DNA of 64,000 nucleotides from Bacteroidota bacterium (GTDB lineage Bacteria; Bacteroidota; Ignavibacteria; Kryptoniales; JAKASW01): NCBI GenBank assembly GCA_021825585.1, contig JAKAGT010000021.1, positions 1 to 64,000 of the forward strand, read 5' to 3'. Shown piece by piece: positions 27,993 to 37,036 of this stretch (position 1 is its first letter; each line of letters starts with the position of its first letter). The notes under the pieces were generated by a model. It saw only the letters and a program-made list of their open reading frames with translations, ran no database searches and was not told where the DNA came from. The position numbers and the translations under genes were made by a program.

Positions 27993-29495
27993 ATGCGAGA
28001 AAGAAGCATTCGTGTCGCCGCGTGGCTGCTGCTGGTATTATCGGCATGCAGTGGAGCAGCCAGGGGGCAGTCTTTCGATACTGTCAAGAAACAGGTCAGG
28101 ACACACACTCTGCCCAACGGCATGAAGTTTATCGTTCTGGAACGCCACGACGCTCCCGTGGTTTCCTTACACACTTACGCCGATGTCGGATCGGCACAAG
28201 AGTCCTACGGCATAACCGGCATCTCCCATATCATGGAACACATGGCTTTCAAAGGCACAACTACTGTCGGCACAAAAGACTACGCCGCCGAGTCGGTGCT
28301 CCTCGACAGGATGGATTCCATCTATGCCCGATTGAGCAGCGATGAACGAGCAGTCAACCCTGACAGTTCCGAGATCAAGGCGCTTCAGGCCGAGTTCGAC
28401 AGCACGAACGGCGCAGCCGGCAAGCTTGTGGTTACACAGGAATACTGGGATCTCACACGGGAAAAAGGAGGAAGGGGGCTCAACGCGTACACGAGCAACG
28501 ACGCCACGCAGTACATTGTAAGTCTCCCGTCAAACCGTCTGGAATTCTGGATGGCAATGGAATCCGACCGATTCCTCAATCCGGTCTTCAGGGAGTTCTT
28601 CCAGGAGCGAAATGTAATCATGGAGGAAAGGAGATTAGGACTCGAAACCCAGCCGGTAGGCAAGCTCCTCGAGGAATTTCTCGCGGCGTCTTTCAAAGCA
28701 CATCCGTACCATCATAGCGTCGTCGGACACATGTCTGACCTGAAGAATATATCCAGGACGGACGTCAAAAATTACTTCCGGGAGTATTACAGCCCGAGCA
28801 ACCTAACCGTGGCAATCGTTGGCGACGTCGATCCTGGGCAGGTGTTCAAGATGGCGGACCTCTATTTCGGACGGATACCCAGCGGACCGAAACCAGAGCC
28901 GTTGAGGACCGTGGAACCGCAACAGTGGGGCGAGAAACATATCTACGTCGAGGCCCAGTCGCAACCGATCGTTATTCTCGGTTTTCACAGGCCGAGCGTG
29001 ACGAGCAGCGAAGACCGGGCTTTGGATGCACTAGCGAACATCGCAGGCATCGGCCGCTCGTCGCGACTCTACACAAGCCTGGTTAAGGAGAAGAAAATTG
29101 CCGTCCAGGTAGGAGCATTCAACGGGTTACCCGACAATAAATACCCGAACCTGCTCGCCGTCTTTGCTGTCCCGGCAAAGGGACATACCAACGAGGAGTG
29201 CATCCAGGCTATCGAAGAGGAGCTGGCCCGGATGGGAGCCGAGACGATCACGTCCGATGAGCTTACAAAGTACAAACGGGCCACGAAGAAAAACCTCATC
29301 GATGGCATGAAAAGCAACAGCAGAATGGCAGCCTCTCTGGCTTTCAACGACGTCGTTCTCGGCAATTGGGAAGAGTCCTTCGATGTTATCAAGAGCGTCG
29401 ACGCTGTTACGGCTGCAGATGTGCAGAAAGTCGCTCAGAAATATCTTGTCAAGAAGAACCGAATAATCGGGGAACTCATCCCCGAAGATAAATAA
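27993..29495 (+). CDS. M16-family zinc peptidase, lipoprotein
   Basis: A 500-residue peptidase related to PqqL, pitrilysin and mitochondrial processing peptidase. AGGAG lies eight bases before the start. A signal peptide ends in the lipobox LSAC (Cys19), so it is likely membrane-anchored outside the cytoplasm. The inverted zinc motif HIMEH is at residues 79-83, in GISHIMEHMAFKGTTT, with downstream glutamates in a helix rich in acidic residues. NAYTSNDATQYIVSLPSNRLEFWMAMESDR and RLGLETQP are typical of active M16 subunits. It is followed after 78 bases by an inactive-type M16 gene, so the two probably form a heterodimer like known M16B pairs. Confidence 0.94.
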   Translation: MRERSIRVAAWLLLVLSACSGAARGQSFDTVKKQVRTHTLPNGMKFIVLERHDAPVVSLHTYADVGSAQESYGITGISHIMEHMAFKGTTTVGTKDYAAESVLLDRMDSIYARLSSDERAVNPDSSEIKALQAEFDSTNGAAGKLVVTQEYWDLTREKGGRGLNAYTSNDATQYIVSLPSNRLEFWMAMESDRFLNPVFREFFQERNVIMEERRLGLETQPVGKLLEEFLAASFKAHPYHHSVVGHMSDLKNISRTDVKNYFREYYSPSNLTVAIVGDVDPGQVFKMADLYFGRIPSGPKPEPLRTVEPQQWGEKHIYVEAQSQPIVILGFHRPSVTSSEDRALDALANIAGIGRSSRLYTSLVKEKKIAVQVGAFNGLPDNKYPNLLAVFAVPAKGHTNEECIQAIEEELARMGAETITSDELTKYKRATKKNLIDGMKSNSRMAASLAFNDVVLGNWEESFDVIKSVDAVTAADVQKVAQKYLVKKNRIIGELIPEDK

Positions 29496-29523
29496 CCGCA
29501 GACCGAAACGTGCGTCTGTGGTT
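29494..29523 (+). terminator. Intercistronic hairpin between the M16 genes
   Basis: AACCGCAGAC and GTCTGTGGTT form a 10-bp stem (one G-T pair) with a 10-base loop, starting at the stop codon of the first peptidase gene. It may partly stop transcription or protect the mRNA, tuning the ratio of the two subunits. Confidence 0.45.
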
Positions 29524-29573
29524 CTTATGTCTGCTGACGAAGCTTCGAAAACTTTTCTTGAAAGGAAAAAGCG

Positions 29574-31694
29574 ATGAAAAGAGACATTGTGCTCCCGCAT
29601 TGCTTGTCCATCCTCGTTCTCCTGACATTCGTTCTCACCAACACATGTTTTGCACAGAAGGGGCCCAAAGAAGAATTCTCGTTCCCGGCCCTTCATAAGG
29701 TTCAAACGCCGAAGGTGCAGAAATTAACTCTGAAGAACGGGATGACTATCTACCTGGTGGAGGACCACCAGTATCCGACAATTGATTTGCGGGCGTTAGT
29801 GAGAGTCGGGTCCGTTTATGAGCCCGAGGATGAGACAGGACTAGCCTCAATCACCGGGACCGTTCTCAGGACCGGCGGGACTCAGAAGATGACCGGCGAC
29901 GAAATCGACAAAATACTGGAGACGATGGGGGGTACCATCGAAACCGGAGTTGAGGAGGGATTGGGATACGTTTACATGTCGATATTGAAGGAGGACCAGG
30001 ACAAGGGGATATCAATTCTATCCGATATACTGATGCACCCCGTATTCAATGAGGATAAGATCGATCTGGCAAAGATCGAGATGCGTTCCTCGATATCGCG
30101 GCGCAACGATAACATATGGAGCATCGCCAGCCGTGAATTCAACTCCGTCATTTACGGAAAGACGAGCCCGTACGCCAGGTACCCCGAGTACGCGACAGTA
30201 GATGCAATTACGAGAGACGATATCATATCATTTTACGAGAAATATTTCCACCCGAACAACATTGTCTTTGCGGCATGGGGAGACTTCGACGCGAAGGACA
30301 TGCAGAAGCGACTGCAAGCAACCTTCGCGAATTGGCCATCTGTCAGGACCGAATACGCCGAATCTCCGAAGGTAGATTATCAGTACAGGTACACGGTCAA
30401 TTTCATACAGAAGTCCGATGTGAATCAGAGCAACATCCAGATGGGACACATCGGCGGGCTGATGAACGATCCCGACTATCCGGCACTCGTCGTCATGAAC
30501 CAGATTCTCTCCATGGACAGAATGTTCAAGGTACTTCGCTCGAAGGAAGGACTTACTTACGCACCGTGGGGAAATTACGGCGCCGATTACGATCACCCCG
30601 GCGTATTCAGTTGCGGTACGCAGACGAAATCACAATCTACCGTTTATGCCATAAGGCTGATGCTGAACGAGGTTAAGCGGATGACCACCGAACCGGTCAC
30701 CGATGACGAACTGGCCCTTGCAAAGGACAGCTATCTCAACTCGTTCGTTTTCAACTTCGACTCCAAGTCAAAAATCGTCACGCGCATGATGACGTATGCA
30801 TACTACAATTACCCCCTCGACTTCATCGAGAGACTGAGAGAAGGAGTCGAGAAGGTTACGAAGGATGACATACTGCGCGCGGCGAAGAGCCACCTGCAGC
30901 CGGACAAGATGCAAATCCTGGTTGTCGGCAACAAGGATGAATTCGGAGAACCTCTCTCATCACTCGGCGATGTAGATGTAATTGACATAGCTATTCCTTC
31001 TCCGCCCTCTGAAGCAGCACCGGAAGCAACCGATGAATCCCGGTCTAAAGGAAAGGACCTGTTCGACAAGGTGAGGGAGGCTGTCGGCGGCATGGATGCA
31101 CTGACGAAGATTACGAACATCTGGACAAAACTCGATTTTCTGCAATCGACGGAGGCCGGCGACATGCAAATGAGCGGCGAGGCAACGATCGTCTACCCGA
31201 ATCACGTATTTCAGAGCATCTCGACTCCTATGGGAGAGATGAAGATGGTTGTGGCAGGGGAAAAGGGGTGGATGGTCGGCCCTCAGGGGAAAATGCCCAT
31301 GCAGGAATCAATGAGGAAAAACTTGCTTGATAACTTATTCCGCGACCCGGTAAATTTCCTTACTCATGCCGATGAGCTTCAGATTCAATACGTCGGAGAG
31401 AAGCCGTTCAATAACGTCACTTCGTACGAGCTGCTGGTTACCGGGAAAGAGGGCACATTCCATCTCTATCTCGACGAGAAGACTTATCTCCCCGCCGGCG
31501 TTTCATTTCAGTCGACCGGACAACAAGGGCCAATGAACGTTGAAGAGATGTGGTCCGACTATAGGACTGTCGCCGGCGCGATGCTGCCATTTAAGACGAT
31601 CGCAAACGCGAACGGCAAAAAGATGGCGGAGGTAACGGCGAAAGAGATGAAGGTCAATATTGAAATCGATCCGACGCTGTTTGAGGAGAAATAA
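29574..31694 (+). CDS. Inactive-type M16 peptidase subunit with LolA-like C-terminal domain
   Basis: A 706-residue exported protein; the start at 29574 has AAAGGA upstream, and the signal peptide ends near TCFAQKG. The first 450 residues are a two-lobed M16 fold. The place of the zinc motif reads GLASITGTVLRTGG, with no HxxEH, and the second lobe has YAPWGNYGADYDHPGVF; this is the pattern of the non-catalytic partner. From about residue 495 an extra region follows (DKVREAVGGMDAL, QMSGEATIVYP, KMVVAGEKGWMV, FHLYLDEKTYLP) that resembles outer-membrane lipoprotein-sorting (LolA/LolB-like) folds often fused to M16 proteins in Bacteroidota. It likely pairs with the peptidase encoded just before it. 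Confidence 0.88.
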   Translation: MKRDIVLPHCLSILVLLTFVLTNTCFAQKGPKEEFSFPALHKVQTPKVQKLTLKNGMTIYLVEDHQYPTIDLRALVRVGSVYEPEDETGLASITGTVLRTGGTQKMTGDEIDKILETMGGTIETGVEEGLGYVYMSILKEDQDKGISILSDILMHPVFNEDKIDLAKIEMRSSISRRNDNIWSIASREFNSVIYGKTSPYARYPEYATVDAITRDDIISFYEKYFHPNNIVFAAWGDFDAKDMQKRLQATFANWPSVRTEYAESPKVDYQYRYTVNFIQKSDVNQSNIQMGHIGGLMNDPDYPALVVMNQILSMDRMFKVLRSKEGLTYAPWGNYGADYDHPGVFSCGTQTKSQSTVYAIRLMLNEVKRMTTEPVTDDELALAKDSYLNSFVFNFDSKSKIVTRMMTYAYYNYPLDFIERLREGVEKVTKDDILRAAKSHLQPDKMQILVVGNKDEFGEPLSSLGDVDVIDIAIPSPPSEAAPEATDESRSKGKDLFDKVREAVGGMDALTKITNIWTKLDFLQSTEAGDMQMSGEATIVYPNHVFQSISTPMGEMKMVVAGEKGWMVGPQGKMPMQESMRKNLLDNLFRDPVNFLTHADELQIQYVGEKPFNNVTSYELLVTGKEGTFHLYLDEKTYLPAGVSFQSTGQQGPMNVEEMWSDYRTVAGAMLPFKTIANANGKKMAEVTAKEMKVNIEIDPTLFEEK

Positions 31695-31743
31695 CCGCTG
31701 ACCTGCAGCAGGGCTGCGGTTGCCGAGTTGATTAGGTAGCTCT

Positions 31744-31795
31744 GTGCCTCGGTGGCGAAGTTCATCAGTGAAGCACTGAGCCGCCACTGAGGCAC
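31744..31795. terminator. Bidirectional hairpin between convergent genes
   Basis: GTGCCTCGGTGGCG (31744-31757) pairs with CCGCCACTGAGGCAC (31781-31795), about 14 pairs with few mismatches. It lies between the ends of the M16 gene (plus) and the beta-propeller gene (minus), so it can serve both. No clear T run is seen. Confidence 0.5.
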
Positions 31796-31855
31796 GGAGA
31801 CATCGGAATGAGTGACCGGACACGTTTCGTGGAGGACCCGAATGTCGGTTTTGGT

Positions 31856-32740
31856 TCAGCCCTTATAGCAGGAGGACTGGAGGCCGCCGACCACGGAGTT
31901 CGCGGTCTCTCCAAAATCCAACTCCATATTTTCTGGCACGGCAGAGACACCGTAGATCTCACCGTACTCGAGAGGGATATCGTCCATTCGCTCGAGCGTG
32001 AGTCTGTCAAGCACGACAACCTTGCTGGTTTTTGATTCCTGGTCTATGTTTCTCGAGCTGCTTATCCCCACATAGATGTGCTCATCCGAAAAGGAAATCC
32101 CGCGCGTGTAATTCTCAAATTCGATGACGGTCGTCTCGCGGGTTCTCATGTCGATGCGATTCAACCCTCTCTTCTCGGAATCGCAGATATAAAAGAAACC
32201 GTCTATGACCTTCGGAGAGTGCGGCTGCGATAGACCTTCCAGGATAACTTCCCCCGAAAAAAGGTCCAGCAGGATGCCGGCCCCCCTTGTCCTTCCCTTA
32301 TAACCTCTGTGCCTCCTGAACTTTCCGAAAGCAGAGACAACCAACCTGTTCTCATAGACTTCGAGGCAGTTCAGATGCCACGCATCTCCCTTCCCTCTGA
32401 ATTTGTGGCGGGCCAGGATTTCATAACTCTCACTGGACACTTCGAAGATCTCGTTCGATCCGGACGATACAAGGTAGATTTTTCCGTCGTGAGCAAGGAT
32501 ATCATGCACATCACGTATTTCAGGAAAGACGAGAGTCTGAGGCTCTTCTTTCCCATAGACGATCAACTTCAGAGGTGTGTCAATCGAATTCTGGATGCAC
32601 CGAAGGAACTTATCCTCGTAACAGCAAATCCCCGTGGTGCTTTCATTGTCGACAGATACCGGCACGCCGTCCTGAATCCTGACAAGCCCGCCATCGTTCG
32701 GACATGAGACAAGCAGATCTACCCTATTCATGATCGGCAT
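31856..32740 (-). CDS. Beta-propeller-like protein, DUF4915/TIGR03032-like
   Basis: A 294-residue protein without signal peptide. It is rich in strands and repeated motifs (VDLLVSCPNDGGLVRI, DVHDILAHDGKIYLVSSGSNEIFEV, SQPHSPKVIDGFFYICDSEKRGLNRIDM, YTRGISFSDEHIYVGISSS). The HSP-x-x-x-DG and RGISF-x-D-x-x-x-VGIS pattern resembles the DUF4915/TIGR03032 group of uncharacterised propellers. The gene follows cysD-cysNC in the same direction, 50 bases after cysNC, so a link to sulfate activation or sulfation is possible but not shown. Starts at 32740 and 32731 are both possible. Confidence 0.65.
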   Translation of the reverse strand: MPIMNRVDLLVSCPNDGGLVRIQDGVPVSVDNESTTGICCYEDKFLRCIQNSIDTPLKLIVYGKEEPQTLVFPEIRDVHDILAHDGKIYLVSSGSNEIFEVSSESYEILARHKFRGKGDAWHLNCLEVYENRLVVSAFGKFRRHRGYKGRTRGAGILLDLFSGEVILEGLSQPHSPKVIDGFFYICDSEKRGLNRIDMRTRETTVIEFENYTRGISFSDEHIYVGISSSRNIDQESKTSKVVVLDRLTLERMDDIPLEYGEIYGVSAVPENMELDFGETANSVVGGLQSSCYKG

Positions 32741-32790
32741 TCAAATCTTCAGATAGTGATTAAAATGATGTTCGGTCGGAGGCATAGTCC

Positions 32791-34653
32791 TCAATCTTCC
32801 GCGAGGTGGTGAAGCAATAGCTGGACGGCTTCAGATACGCTGCATTTTGACGCATCTATGGTCACTTCAGGGCTGACCGGCGGTTCGTAAGGCGAACTCA
32901 CGCCCGTGAAATCCGGAATCTCCCCCCTCAATGCCTTGGCATATAGCCCTTTGGGGTCCTTTCTTATACATTCATCGATTGGAGTGCTGACGTATACCTC
33001 GCAGAACTCACCTTTCCTGAAAAGGCTTCTCACCATCGTACGATCCTCTGCGAATGGAGAGATGAAACAGGCGATCACTAATAATCCCGCGTCGACCATA
33101 AGCTTAGCGACTTCGCCAGCTCGCCTTATGTTCTCTTTTCTGCTATCAGAATCAAAACCTAGATCGCGGTTGAGACCGTCTCGAAGAATATCACCATCAA
33201 GCAGGTATGTGTGATATCCCTGTTCGTACAGGCGTTGTTCCAGAAGATTCGCGATTGTAGACTTTCCCGCGCCGCTCAGACCGGTAAACCAAATGAGCAT
33301 CGGACCCTGCTTCTTCAGGGCAGCGCGCATCGATTTGTCCACTACAGTGGCATAAGGATGAGGGCGGCCCGCCTTGCCTATGGAGACGATAGTGCCGAGA
33401 CCGACGGTGTCCCCAGTACCGATGTCGACGACCAGAAAGGAGCCGAGCGCCTTCGATTCCTGGAACGGGAGACAATAATGATCTGTCGAAAGCATAATGC
33501 TCGCAAATCCAATTTCATTTTGGGCAAGTCTTGAGGCGGGAGACCGCACAAGGGAATCGAGATCCAACCGCTCATTAACTTGTCTCACCGTGGCCCGTGC
33601 CTTATAAGTCAGGAACTTCAGCTCATACACATCCTTCGGAACCATTGCTTTCTCACCAAACCAGAAGACCTGGCACGACAGAGTATCGCCCTGCATCAGC
33701 TCCTGTTCGGACTTCACAAGCCTGTCGCCGCGCGAGACATCGACCTCATCCGCCAGCTCGATCATAGCAGGATCGCCCTTTTTCGCCTCTTCGGAATGTT
33801 TCCCGGCAACCGATAGGCCGCTGACCCGGGTCCTCAGCAAAGAGGGAAGTACCACAACTTCATCGTCAACCGAAACTTCTCCAGAGGCGACTGTCCCAGA
33901 ATAGTACCGCCTGTCCGCATCACGGGCGACGTACTGCACTGGCAGACAGAACGACGAGGACTCTTGATTATCCAGCTCCATCGATTCGAGTATCTCAAGC
34001 ACGCTGCCGCCGTCATACCATGGCATGCTGGCTGACTTCCTTACAACGTTGTCGCCATTTCTCGATGAGACCGGAACACTCCAGAAGGGGCACATGCGGC
34101 CGTAAATGGTCCCGATTGCCCTGCCGATATCATCTTTGATCCCATCGAATCGCTCCTTGCTGAAGTCGACAAGATCCATCTTGTTGACGGCGATGACCAG
34201 CCGGTTAATCCTCATCAAGGAAAGGATGGAGAGATGCCGTATCGTCTGGATCTTGATGCCCGAGGCGGCATCGATCAGGAGAACTGCAACATCGGATTTG
34301 GATGCGGCCACCGCCATGTTTTTCGTATACTGTGCATGACCGGGGGCATCGGCAATAATATACTTGCGGTTCCGGGTGAAGAAATACCGATACGAGACAT
34401 CTATCGTAATACCCTGCTCGATTTCGGCCCTGAGGCCGTCAACGAGGTAAGCGAGTTCGGGTCCGCTGTTTGTCGGATTGTATCTTCTGCTGATTCTTTC
34501 GAGTGCACCGAGATGATCCTCGTACACATTCCCGCTGTCGAGAAGCAGGCGGCCGAGGAAAGTGCTCTTCCCGTCATCGACGTTTCCGCATGTCAGAAGT
34601 CTCAGTGTCGGCGTTTGCAGGTAGTTCGAAATGTTTGTATCGGAACTATTCAA
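32791..34653 (-). CDS. cysNC: Bifunctional sulfate adenylyltransferase subunit 1 / adenylylsulfate kinase
   Basis: A 620-residue fusion. Residues 1 to about 440 are the GTPase subunit of ATP sulfurylase: P-loop GNVDDGKST at residue 23, the switch [13 protein letters not shown], and NKMDL for guanine binding, followed by two beta-barrel domains. From about residue 455 is an APS kinase: P-loop GLSGAGKST with Lys464, [28 protein letters not shown] and the lid SPYEPP. It makes APS and then PAPS. It begins 4 bases inside cysD (ATGA overlap). PAPS can feed sulfite production or sulfotransferases; no PAPS reductase or sulfotransferase gene is nearby. Confidence 0.96.
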   Translation of the reverse strand: MNSSDTNISNYLQTPTLRLLTCGNVDDGKSTFLGRLLLDSGNVYEDHLGALERISRRYNPTNSGPELAYLVDGLRAEIEQGITIDVSYRYFFTRNRKYIIADAPGHAQYTKNMAVAASKSDVAVLLIDAASGIKIQTIRHLSILSLMRINRLVIAVNKMDLVDFSKERFDGIKDDIGRAIGTIYGRMCPFWSVPVSSRNGDNVVRKSASMPWYDGGSVLEILESMELDNQESSSFCLPVQYVARDADRRYYSGTVASGEVSVDDEVVVLPSLLRTRVSGLSVAGKHSEEAKKGDPAMIELADEVDVSRGDRLVKSEQELMQGDTLSCQVFWFGEKAMVPKDVYELKFLTYKARATVRQVNERLDLDSLVRSPASRLAQNEIGFASIMLSTDHYCLPFQESKALGSFLVVDIGTGDTVGLGTIVSIGKAGRPHPYATVVDKSMRAALKKQGPMLIWFTGLSGAGKSTIANLLEQRLYEQGYHTYLLDGDILRDGLNRDLGFDSDSRKENIRRAGEVAKLMVDAGLLVIACFISPFAEDRTMVRSLFRKGEFCEVYVSTPIDECIRKDPKGLYAKALRGEIPDFTGVSSPYEPPVSPEVTIDASKCSVSEAVQLLLHHLAED

Positions 34654-35546
34654 AAATATCCCCTGACCTTCTTTTCTTCCATAGAGTTCTGCTCGTCATA
34701 GTCGATCAATCTGCCCGAGCGCTCCGAGTGGTCGGCACTGAAAACTTCCTCGATGATTTCCGGGACGGTCCTGGCACCCGATTCGATGGCTGCTGTCAGC
34801 GGGTAACACCCGAGCGTCCGGAAGCGGATATGTTTCATCTCGGTCTTCTCGTTTAAACCGAGTTTGAACCTGTTGTCATCGACCATAATCAACATCCCGT
34901 CGCGCTTCACTACCGGTCTTTCGGCGGCAAAATAAAGCGGCACAACGGGAATGTCCTCTTCATATATGTACAGCCACACGTCGAGTTCGGTCCAATTGGA
35001 AAGCGGGAAGACTCTTATGGTTTGTCCCTTCATTAGACGGCAGTTGTATAAATTCCAAAACTCAGGCCTCTGGGACCTCGGGTTCCAACCGTGATCAGCA
35101 TCCCGAACCGAAAAAATCCTCTCTTTTGCCCGGGACTTTTCTTCGTCTCTCCTGGCGCCCCCTATTATCATGTCGAAGCCATGCTTGTCCAGAGCCTGCT
35201 TCAGAGCTTCGGTCTTCATGACAGCTGTGTAGTGATTGCTGCTTGTCGAAAACGGGTCGATGCCCAGTCTGATTCCTTCGGCATTCGTGTAAGTGAGCAA
35301 GCTGATTCCCAATTCCCTGGCCGTGCGGTCTCTGAATTCTATCATCTCCTTGAACTTCCAGGTAGTATCGATATGAAGCAATGGAACAGGAGGTTTGACA
35401 GGATAGAACGCTTTCATCAACAAGTGAAGGAGTACTGAAGAGTCCTTCCCGATAGAATATAGCAGAACGGGGTTCTGAGATTCTGCTATAGCTTCACGAA
35501 TAATGTAGATGCTTTCGTACTCAAGATCCCGTAAAACTTGGCTCAT
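34650..35546 (-). CDS. cysD: Sulfate adenylyltransferase subunit 2
   Basis: A 298-residue ATP pyrophosphatase-type subunit that joins sulfate to ATP. I chose the ATG at 35546 ([19 protein letters not shown]), which gives the usual family length; an earlier in-frame codon adds 15 unlikely residues. [15 protein letters not shown] is the PP-loop; [53 protein letters not shown] and [14 protein letters not shown] are standard CysD segments. It overlaps cysNC by 4 bases, so the two subunits are made together. It lies 178 bases after rhaA, and may have its own promoter there. Confidence 0.96.
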   Translation of the reverse strand: MSQVLRDLEYESIYIIREAIAESQNPVLLYSIGKDSSVLLHLLMKAFYPVKPPVPLLHIDTTWKFKEMIEFRDRTARELGISLLTYTNAEGIRLGIDPFSTSSNHYTAVMKTEALKQALDKHGFDMIIGGARRDEEKSRAKERIFSVRDADHGWNPRSQRPEFWNLYNCRLMKGQTIRVFPLSNWTELDVWLYIYEEDIPVVPLYFAAERPVVKRDGMLIMVDDNRFKLGLNEKTEMKHIRFRTLGCYPLTAAIESGARTVPEIIEEVFSADHSERSGRLIDYDEQNSMEEKKVRGYF

Positions 35547-35724
35547 TCTCTGGCCTTTACGATCTCCATCAGAAACAGTTTTCAGCGGCAATGCAGTTCG
35601 TTCTCCTGATCCTAATTTACAAATTGCCGTGGAAGTGGCAAGTGCTTACGAAGAATAAATGCACGGGTCACACAAACGAATAGACGAAATGATCTTCGGA
35701 TTGGTTTACTAAGGGAGGAGGTCC

Positions 35725-36993
35725 TTATCTGTTGATGAGAATTCTCTTCTCGTGGTCCGCGATCTCTTTTATATAGTCCTCACCTGCCGGCACATCGTTA
35801 ACCAGGCAGTAATAGTCGTAAACCGCGCCAAACGGCTTTGATTTGGCGACTTCCAGGAGAGCAAGCCGCTCGAAATTTCTTCCACTCTCTTCGAATTCTC
35901 TAAGCCTGGCAATAGGCTCGAGGAGAGCCGACAGGAATGCGAGCTGCGTCGCACGCGCACCGACGACATAAGCACCGATTCTGTTTATGCTGGCATCGAA
36001 ATAATCCAGAGCGACGTGCACCCTCTGGAGGGCGTTCGCCCTCACTGTCTCCTGGGCAACGAGCTGCACATCGTCATTCAGGATAACCACATGATCGCTG
36101 TCCCAATGCACTCCCCGTGAAATATGAAGCAACAACTCATCCAGGAACTGAAGGGCCGCAGAAATCTTGTCTCCAACCTGCTCAGTCGGATGGAAATGCC
36201 CCATGTCGTAACAGAGTATCTTTCTGTTCTTCACGGCATAAGCGAGATAGAATTCGTGCGAGCCGACGGTCATCGCCTCGGCACCGAGCCCGAACAGCTT
36301 CCCTTCGAGCGAGTCCTTCAAATGCAAAGGTGAATATTCCTCAACAAAAATCTCGTCCAGCGATTGCGTCAACAGTTCACGATGCAGGTTCCGGTCGACC
36401 GAAAGGTCTTTCGAACCGTCAGGGATCCATATGTTGTTGATGCACGGCGTGCCAAGCTGTCTCCCTATCTCAACAGCTATTTTTCTCGTGCGTTTAACAT
36501 GCTCGATCCAGAACTTCCTGTGTCCTTCATGGAAGCTTGACAGAGTGAAGCCGTCTTCGGCGAACGGATGAGAAAAGCATGTCGGATTGAAATCGAGGCC
36601 GACACCCGCCTTTTTCGCCCAATCGATCCAGCTCTGGAAATGTTTGAGTTCAATCTGGTCCCGATCTACTTTCTCTCCGCCGAAATCCCCATAGATGGCA
36701 TGAAGGTTCAAACGCTGCTTCCCCGGAAGGAGGCTCATAACTTTCTCGATATCTTCCATGAGCTGTGCGATAGTCCTTGCCCGCCCGGGAAAGTTGCCCG
36801 TGACTTGAATCCCGCCTCCTTCAAGTTTGGAGTCGGGAGTTTCGAACCCGCCGACGTCGTCCGCCTGCCAGCAGTGAAGACTGATCTTGACCTGGTCCAG
36901 CTTTCTTAATGCTTCATCGGTGTCGACTCCGAGCGCGGCATAAGTCTCTCTGGCATAATTGTACCCGCTGACAACGGCTTCTTCGTTTTTCAT
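35725..36993 (-). CDS. rhaA: L-rhamnose isomerase
   Basis: A 422-residue cytoplasmic enzyme that converts L-rhamnose to L-rhamnulose. GGAGGAG lies before the ATG. The protein follows the E. coli RhaA pattern from end to end: SLHCWQADDVGGFE, GGIQVTGNFPGRAR, RLNLHAIYGD, GLDFNPTCFSHP, NIWIPDGSKDLSVDR, LFGLGAEAMTVGSHEFY, DMGHFHPTE and HWDSDHVVILND, which contain the metal-binding His, Asp and Glu residues. The length is typical (419 in E. coli). Last gene of the rhaDE-rhaB-rhaA operon, 43 bases after rhaB. Confidence 0.97.
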   Translation of the reverse strand: MKNEEAVVSGYNYARETYAALGVDTDEALRKLDQVKISLHCWQADDVGGFETPDSKLEGGGIQVTGNFPGRARTIAQLMEDIEKVMSLLPGKQRLNLHAIYGDFGGEKVDRDQIELKHFQSWIDWAKKAGVGLDFNPTCFSHPFAEDGFTLSSFHEGHRKFWIEHVKRTRKIAVEIGRQLGTPCINNIWIPDGSKDLSVDRNLHRELLTQSLDEIFVEEYSPLHLKDSLEGKLFGLGAEAMTVGSHEFYLAYAVKNRKILCYDMGHFHPTEQVGDKISAALQFLDELLLHISRGVHWDSDHVVILNDDVQLVAQETVRANALQRVHVALDYFDASINRIGAYVVGARATQLAFLSALLEPIARLREFEESGRNFERLALLEVAKSKPFGAVYDYYCLVNDVPAGEDYIKEIADHEKRILINR

Positions 36994-37036
36994 TTCGGTC
37001 TCCTCCAGATTTCGAAACTTAATTCATCGGGCGAGT

